A stretch of 64,000 nucleotides of DNA from Rhynchosporium graminicola. Taxonomy: Eukaryota > Ascomycota > Leotiomycetes > Helotiales > Ploettnerulaceae. The stretch spans positions 1,903,633 to 1,967,632 of the forward strand of contig FJUW01000004.1 in the NCBI GenBank assembly GCA_900074885.1, in the 5' to 3' direction. Both the position numbers and the translations under genes were made by a program. The notes beneath the pieces are model-generated. The model ran no database searches, had not been told where the DNA came from, and saw only the letters and a program-made list of their open reading frames with translations. The stretch's first letter is position 1. Every line of letters begins with the position of its first letter. Of this stretch, positions 58,142 to 64,000 are shown piece after piece.

Positions 58142-60067
58142 TATGGACCGTTTCGGAATTTTACAGCCGTGAATTCATCCGCACGGCATTTGTATTCTCG
58201 CTATGTCCAATCAACATTCTCGATCTGGGAAGTAATTGAAGTTGCCACTCAGATCACTTTTTGATGTGTATGAGGACGTAGAATAGGTATCTATATCTAC
58301 AGAATAGACCGATATGCAGTAATTCAATCAGGCTTTGCTCACTGGTCTTTGGTCAGAGCTACACTCTAATGCCCACTGATTTGAATCGTCATGATCCATC
58401 CTCAATGTGGTCCTTGTTTTCGCCTGCCCTCGTGAACAACTGATTTCGTGTATCTGAATTTGGCGCCAGGACTTTAACCTTCCCTCAGTTGTAGTTGTAC
58501 GATCCGAGTCGCTGCTGATTTTGACAATCAGGGCTACTGCTGAGATACTCTTTCAGCTTCATTCGTGTACTGAGACCAGGTTTTAGCGCCGGTATATTGT
58601 TCAACGTATCAGACGAAGATTCCATGAAAAGAAAAGCGGAGTCACCTCCAAGATACCTAATACAAAGGTATTAGATGATAGAGCAGTGGGAGCGCCGAAT
58701 AATCCGAGCCCCAGAATAAGTTCTGATGGAGTTTACAAGGAATGGGATCCCATCTCAAAATACAAACCGTTCATGCTCCAACTGTATTACAGCTTCGTAT
58801 GGAGAGAGGCCGTGTAAGTCTGGGCCTCTAAAAGGAAAGAAGCATGCGAGGGTTGAGAGTTATAGTGGTATTATTGCCCTACTGTCGGCAACAGGCCACA
58901 CTACAGAATATAGAGCAAGCGTGTGTTAGATAGATAGGTGTTAGATAGATAGTTGTCCAATTCGAATGTTTTGTTAAGCGAGATCGCGAAGTTGGAGGCA
59001 GCATCTTCTATGTCTGCTACACTAAACAGTGACCTCCGAGCAAGATGGCGCATGATCAACAAATAGAAGTTGACAGCCGTCGTCCTTGCAAAAGCTCGAA
59101 GTGATACATACCATTAACATCAAGCGCTTCCCCTACCTCACTACTATTTGACCGACTAATGCTTACACTAAAATCTTGCGGAACTCTGATACACTCCTAG
59201 CTTCCGACTGCTGAATCGGACACCACAGTCTCTACAATGATCTTAGGCAACACTCACTGAATTTGACTAGATCCTAGATTGGAAAAGCCCCTTGGTCAAA
59301 ACCTGTATAGCTTTGTACTAATGCTCTGGGGGATGTGAACAGATTGTGGCAGGAGCCATTTGTAATACAAACAGTACTTCGATCATATCCGTCATGCTAT
59401 TTGTCAGCTGCCACGTCAGTGATACAATGCTTCATCGGTGTGGTACAGCCTTGTTACAAAAAACACAGTTCTGGCTGCGAACTGGGAGGGGCTGGGCCGG
59501 ATCCACCTGGCTGAATAATCACATGTATGGTTTGCTGACTGTGCATGATTGAAATACCAAATTGGCACCCAAAAGAGAGACCTCATGTACGCTGCATGAG
59601 AGAACTACATGGCAATCTTGCACAAAGCTTACTTTTTTTTCGCGTTGGAGGTTTGTTACTAAGATCAGTAGGATTCAAAGCTGCATCAACGGCCCGATGC
59701 AGCCACACTCCTGAGCAAAGTGGTTCATGGCAAGCACGATATCCTCTATACTTGGTCCTGGTTCAGCCTGTATCGTGTCACGATGAAGGTATATACGGTG
59801 TGTCAGAACAATAATTGAGTGTTGCAGTGACCGCATTGAGCGAAGATACACAAATTTAAGGTGTACGGTGCGACTAGCTTGAGTCTCAGACACAACCATT
59901 GCGAGCTCTACTCGGTACAGCACAAAGTCAACAACTCTACACTAGTACTGAGCCGTGGTGAAGCAGCAATGTAGAGGTATTTAAGTAGAGATCTTCCTCT
60001 CAACATTTGTCCCAAGCAACCACACAATACAAGCTGGAACAGCCAATCAAAAGGTACCAATCTCACC
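58142..60067. other. Intergenic region, no gene supported
   Basis: Only short overlapping frames. 58926-58952 has a small direct repeat (TTAGATAGATAG twice). Nothing else was recognised. Confidence 0.6.
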
Positions 60068-60125
60068 ATGGGCTTTTTAGCATACATAGCGCCTCTTGTG
60101 TTTCTCTTACTTCTATCAATTTAGA

Positions 60126-61373
60126 TTCTCACAGATCCAGATATTCTCGACAGCGCCGAATACGGAGGACTATTCCCGAATGATGAAAATGTGTCTATTC
60201 CAGTACGCACACAGAGTGTTTCCCAACATATCTCTTCACTGACGAAGTATAAGCCTGATCCGAAAGCATGGGAAGGCATCACCGGATTGGTTGTTTCTCG
60301 AAGATCTATAGACTTGATTGAGCGCCAAAGTGTTGCGTATGTTGTACTAGATGTTGTACTCGTTGCTCAGAAGGTCTGATCTGCTGCTAACTGGGCAATA
60401 GGTCTCTTTTGACTGGGAGGCTCGGCATATGTTTTGGCAAAAGATTGAGTAAAGAAATATGATAGGTCTGATTGGATCATTGCTTCCATTGTGCTGGTGG
60501 TGAGCGCATTCGGAACAGCGTGGAAGGCGAAATCGGGCTTTCGGTAAGTACGGATTATCGTTCGGCGTAGAGTCTTTGTTACACTCTTGCCTTTCATATT
60601 GTGCTCATACTATACTGATTATGAAATCTTTACAGTGTTCATCGTGACGGCCTGGAGACTCATGCCTATTGGATCGATGCCGGGCAGGAAATGCGATCTT
60701 CTGAGGCACATATTCCATGTTTCGCACAGATCTCTGAAGCAATCGTCCATGGCAAATCAGAACAACAGAACTTGGGAACGACATGTAACATTTCTTTGTG
60801 ATAACGAGGAGTCTCACTACTTGCTGTAAAGTCTGTTGAGTTATGATCACACATTATTTACTCATAAATCTTTAGGTACAGAAAAGCTTTAAGCGAGGAC
60901 CTTGGCTTTGAGAACGATGACACATTCCATCATTCCCGTGTTCAAGATAGCGATCATGTCAAATACTTGCGTAAGAGAATTGAACTCGGTCATCCCGGCA
61001 TCGCGAAACGACTCGAGAACAGGGCGTCCGGAGTTGTGACCGACTACCTCTGGAAAAAAGGGTAGGACTATACGTCTCACTGAGTATGAACAGTCGAGTA
61101 CTAACGTGGATATACAGAGACCAGTCATCATAAAACCAGATGGATGACTCTGCTGATTTCAAGGACATGACCCGAAAGATTGACAATTACATGGAAGGAA
61201 ATAAACAGGGAGTTTCCTGCCTTACGCCAATCGGTACGGTTAGCTCAGCAGACGGCAGCACTTGGTTCAGAATCGATAAAGGTATCATTGCTTATGGATG
61301 GAATGACCAGCCTTTCAACTTCGCTGGAAGTTGGACCGGAGGGTGCAAGGGAAACAACATTCGAATCTCCTAA
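60126..61373 (+). pseudogene. Possible multi-exon host gene, structure unresolved
   Basis: Several protein-like blocks lie in order with splice-like borders. Block 1 (60126-60336) follows a strong pyrimidine tract and TTTTAG, and reads ILTDPDILDSAEYGGLFPND, then KYKPDPKAWEGITGLVVSRR. A good intron (60337-60401: GTATGT, GCTAAC, AATAG) follows. Block 2 near 60640-60800 reads HRDGLETHAYWIDAGQEM and ISEAIVHGKSEQQNLGTTC. Block 3 near 60890-61065 reads EDLGFENDDTFHHSRVQDSD and VKYLRKRIELGHPGIAKRL. A last block at 61140-61373 reads GSTWFRIDKGIIAYGWNDQP. The blocks do not join into one frame in my hands. An ATG at 60068 opens a short hydrophobic leader that may be chance. Family not recognised. Confidence 0.35.
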
Positions 61374-61548
61374 GTTGAGAGAATTATCTGTAGTAGCAGT
61401 TGTAAGACTTGATTATCAGAAGGAAGATGTTCAAAGGCGATAGTTTCATAATTCGCTTGTTTCGTTGATTCAATATAGATACAATCATGATCATGAAAAC
61501 GCCACTCCATTTCCTCCCTCGCAGATCCGGCCCTGCCTCATCCCCAAC

Positions 61549-61851
61549 TCACTTCTCCTGTTGCCCAGTAGCACCTCCCACCAATCCTCCAGCAGTATTG
61601 GTCAATCCACCGGCGGTGTTCGCAACACCATTCGTCGTTTGTCCTGCAGTGTTTGCAACTCCGTTCGTAGTTTGTCCAACCACATTTCCGACTCCATTTG
61701 TCGTTTGTCCCACGACATTACCTGCTCCATCTACAGTCTTGCCGACTGCACCTGAGACGCTTCCGAGGAGACCGCCTTGCCCTTTAGCTTCGTCACCTCC
61801 AGTGAGAGTGTTGTCGAGAGAGTTCGTGAGGTTTCCAAGAAGGCCAGCCAT
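61549..61851 (-). CDS. Small Gly/Asn/Thr repeat protein
   Basis: 100 residues from the ATG at 61851 (context AAAATGGC). The frame stays open upstream, but that part is AT-rich and looks like leader. The product starts MAGLLGNLTNSLDNTLTGGD. It then has a run of 11-residue repeats built on VGQTTNGVGN and TAGQTTNGVAN (about residues 45-85) and ends GGATGQQEK. It has no signal peptide, no cysteine and no membrane span. Such small hydrophilic repeat proteins resemble LEA-like or stress-induced fungal proteins in composition; that link is by appearance only. It is compact and intact. Confidence 0.7.
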   Translation of the reverse strand: MAGLLGNLTNSLDNTLTGGDEAKGQGGLLGSVSGAVGKTVDGAGNVVGQTTNGVGNVVGQTTNGVANTAGQTTNGVANTAGGLTNTAGGLVGGATGQQEK

Positions 61852-62025
61852 TTTGTAGGAAGTGTGATGTTTTTTGTGGTGAAGTGAGATGAAGTGATAT
61901 AATTTGATATTGAGAGTTGGGATACGATTTGGGAGAATCTGATGTTCGAGGGATGATAATGCTCCTTTCAAAAAATATGTAGTGCTTTCTTTATTATATA
62001 CATTCAAAATCAGCACTTTTTCCAA

Positions 62026-63596
62026 CTACGAATGACATCTGTAATTGGCTCTCGGCAGACCCAGCCTTTAACTCCTTCCGTGGTTAAGCTGGGGAAAGGT
62101 GGTGGATTTCGAAGCCACAAAATCAGGGAATGTAACATTACTGATGTGCATGATGTCATGCACGATTATACTTGTATACATGTATATGTGACGCTGTTTG
62201 AAGGCTGGTAAAGGAAGTAACTCGTGGCCTGTGGAGGGACTCAAAAAGCTATAGGAGGCGGTGATGTGTGAATTCAACGTGAAGTGGGTATGATCTTCCA
62301 CAGATTAACCACCAGATACATGCGGTAAGTTCTAGAACACAGCTGTAAGCACATCATAACAGGTTTTACGTCTTATCTGTAACATCCTCGAAAAGAGGGT
62401 CTCTTCTCGGAGTGAATGCCAGACTTCCGTCGCAACTTTGCATGTGCCAGATTCCCTGGCGAAGTTATACTTGGTATTTGGGCTAGATAAACCCTGACCC
62501 TGTCTCTTTCCAGAGAGCGTCAGCATGGGTCAACACCTAATCTTTTGATAGAAATTCGTATGAATATGGGTGAAAACCTACTAGAGCCACTCTACAGGGT
62601 AGGGGTTTGTTTACCCCGAATATCAAGTAATGGTTAGGGCAGTGAAGCGACTTGTGATTATTTAAAATGCCACGACTACGCGTCAACGCCTCGCGTCTCG
62701 ACCCTCGAAGAGCTTGTTCAATAGCTGTGTCTAATGGCATTTCTAAAAAGACAATTACAAAGTGTGAACTGGGTATTGCTTCCATTTCTTGCTTCCAGTT
62801 TCTGAGCGTCACAAGAAGAGCGGAACAAGCTTTTCAATTTAAATTTTACACTCTATGGAGCTTGGCAATCAATAGTACCGAAAGTGGTTTAAAGTACTGT
62901 AAGTACGGAGAGAGTACTGAGTTTGAGGCGGTTTGAGTTGAATGCAACTTCGCAGCACTTTCCACAGAACGCAACTGTAAAATCGCCTTATATATCACAT
63001 GCAGATACTTCAAATTATGACTGCAGAAACTAAATTTGAAATCTCTGCTCTTCTCCGGGGACTTCAAAAGTTCGACACGCTGATGAAGCTCACAGATTGG
63101 ACGCTTCCAGTAGGAAGGACGCGACGAGTCTCAAGATCAACGCTAGGAGCAACTTCTTCTACCTACCAGTATACGAGAACAGGAATTCGTTAATTTCAAT
63201 CCGCTTCCGAGCCATCGCAGACGCCGACGCCTCCTGATTTCTCCTTCCTGATTTTCGATTTTTCACTTTGCCGTTTCTTCCCCGTCGGCATATGAGCCAT
63301 CAGACAGATTGGCTGATGGGCCCGTCAAAAGCTCCCCACAGTAAGTATTACGCAAGTGATCCACTGCAAGAATAAGGTAAACAACGACTGGACGGCCATG
63401 CTTTACTTTGAGACATTGGTGCTATCCTAAGATCTTGGTAGGTGGCTCGACTTGGTGCGCGAATGGCACGAGCCAAAAAAGGATCGCACCGATGCAACAT
63501 AATAGTCGGCTCTCAATCCTGACCTCCGGTTTAAACCAACGATTAACGACACGAGGCAGACACATATCCGAGCGAGACGCTCACGAGATACGAAGG
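62026..63596. other. Intergenic region, no gene supported
   Basis: Includes the promoter side of the small repeat protein. Short overlapping frames only; no RNA gene or repeat recognised. Confidence 0.6.
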
Positions 63597-63742
63597 GGGG
63601 TTGGCAGTGGGTCTCGTCCACTGTTATAAGGCAGCAACGTTATTCTTCCAATCAGCGATTCACATTTCCAAATGTCTCTCTGTGAACTTCCTCAATTGTT
63701 AAGCCAAAAGACAAGGCTGGACGAGACCCACTGTCAAACCCC
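63597..63742. mobile_element. MITE-like inverted-repeat element
   Basis: A 146-bp segment with terminal inverted repeats of about 24-25 bp (63597-63620 and 63718-63742). They share a perfect 16-bp core CAGTGGGTCTCGTCCA and its complement, and differ by a single-base gap and a substitution outside the core. The interior (about 97 bp) has no frame. I could not see a clear TA or longer target duplication, so the superfamily is open; a hairpin-forming regulatory site is the alternative. Confidence 0.5.
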
Positions 63743-64000
63743 TTTCGTACATCACCTCAGCAATTAGGTCCAAAGTCTACGAAGTATTGCAGTGTGAAGG
63801 AGATCCAAAGATCAGCCTTGGAATATTAAGGTTTGGGAATGGAAAAGTCAACCGGCAGATCTATGGGAAAATGGTGAGTTTCGTCATAACATTAGCTCAA
63901 GGCGGGCATGATAAGCTTTAGGTTGCATAAATGGGATGTTTGGAAACATGAGGGTCTTCCCTGAGTTTAAATGCCGATGATGCCAAGAATTACGACTGGG
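63743..64000. other. Window end, nothing recognised
   Basis: No gene, repeat or RNA recognised in the last 258 bases. Confidence 0.6.

Noticed and set aside
60068..60184. Possible secreted-protein start (MGFLAYIAPLVFLLLLS)
   Set aside because: The frame ends after 38 codons, and the hydrophobic stretch coincides with a pyrimidine tract before a TTTTAG acceptor, so it is more likely intron sequence.

Overview
The window looks like a chromosome arm of a filamentous ascomycete (Pezizomycotina, perhaps Leotiomycetes). The evidence is short spliceosomal introns with GT..CTAAC/CTGAC..AG signals, a three-exon Dpm1 gene, several BTB/POZ genes, and a large block of LTR retrotransposons carrying the footprint of repeat-induced point mutation (RIP): retroelement reading frames that stay readable but are full of TAG/TAA codons. 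The class assignment is a guess; the RIP and retroelement content is directly visible.

Positions 1-41225 are one retrotransposon nest, and I could resolve it to single insertions using 5-bp target-site duplications. The outermost element is a reverse-oriented Ty1/copia element, of which only the 5' half lies in the window (38757-41225). A Ty3/gypsy chromovirus, here called G4, was inserted into it. G4 survives as three collinear pieces (7905-9953, 19952-20636, 35639-38756). G4 was in turn hit by three copies of a second chromovirus family, G: G1 (1-7904, 3' part only), G3 (9954-19951, reverse) and G2 (20637-35638). G1 carries two short non-autonomous LTR elements (A2 2303-3979, A1 5463-7371). 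G2 carries a third chromovirus, element C (22600-29162). Reading across each insertion restores the interrupted coding frame.

Two single-N positions (16783, 31781) each abut a near-identical direct duplication (2221 and 657 bp). Removing them, together with element C, makes G2 and G3 both 7776 bp by my count, so they are very probably unmerged contig ends. Families A, G and C share a self-priming design: 10-12 nt just downstream of the 5' LTR are complementary to a segment of the LTR's own R region, as in fission-yeast Tf1. Families G and G4 each carry an antisense reading frame between pol and the 3' LTR.

Positions 41226-64000 are ordinary gene-bearing DNA with long gaps. They hold a damaged acidic-protein gene (44152-45599), an intact Dpm1 gene (46488-47369, minus), a BTB gene (48228-49007), a broken BTB copy (about 50055-50785), a second BTB gene on the minus strand (52525-53364), a J-domain protein with a Cys-rich C-terminus (56855-58141), an unresolved multi-exon gene (about 60126-61373), a small Gly/Asn/Thr repeat protein (61549-61851, minus) and a MITE-like inverted repeat (63597-63742). 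I saw no tRNA, rRNA or CRISPR. The host genes show no operon-like linkage; their common feature is proximity to a heterochromatic nest.
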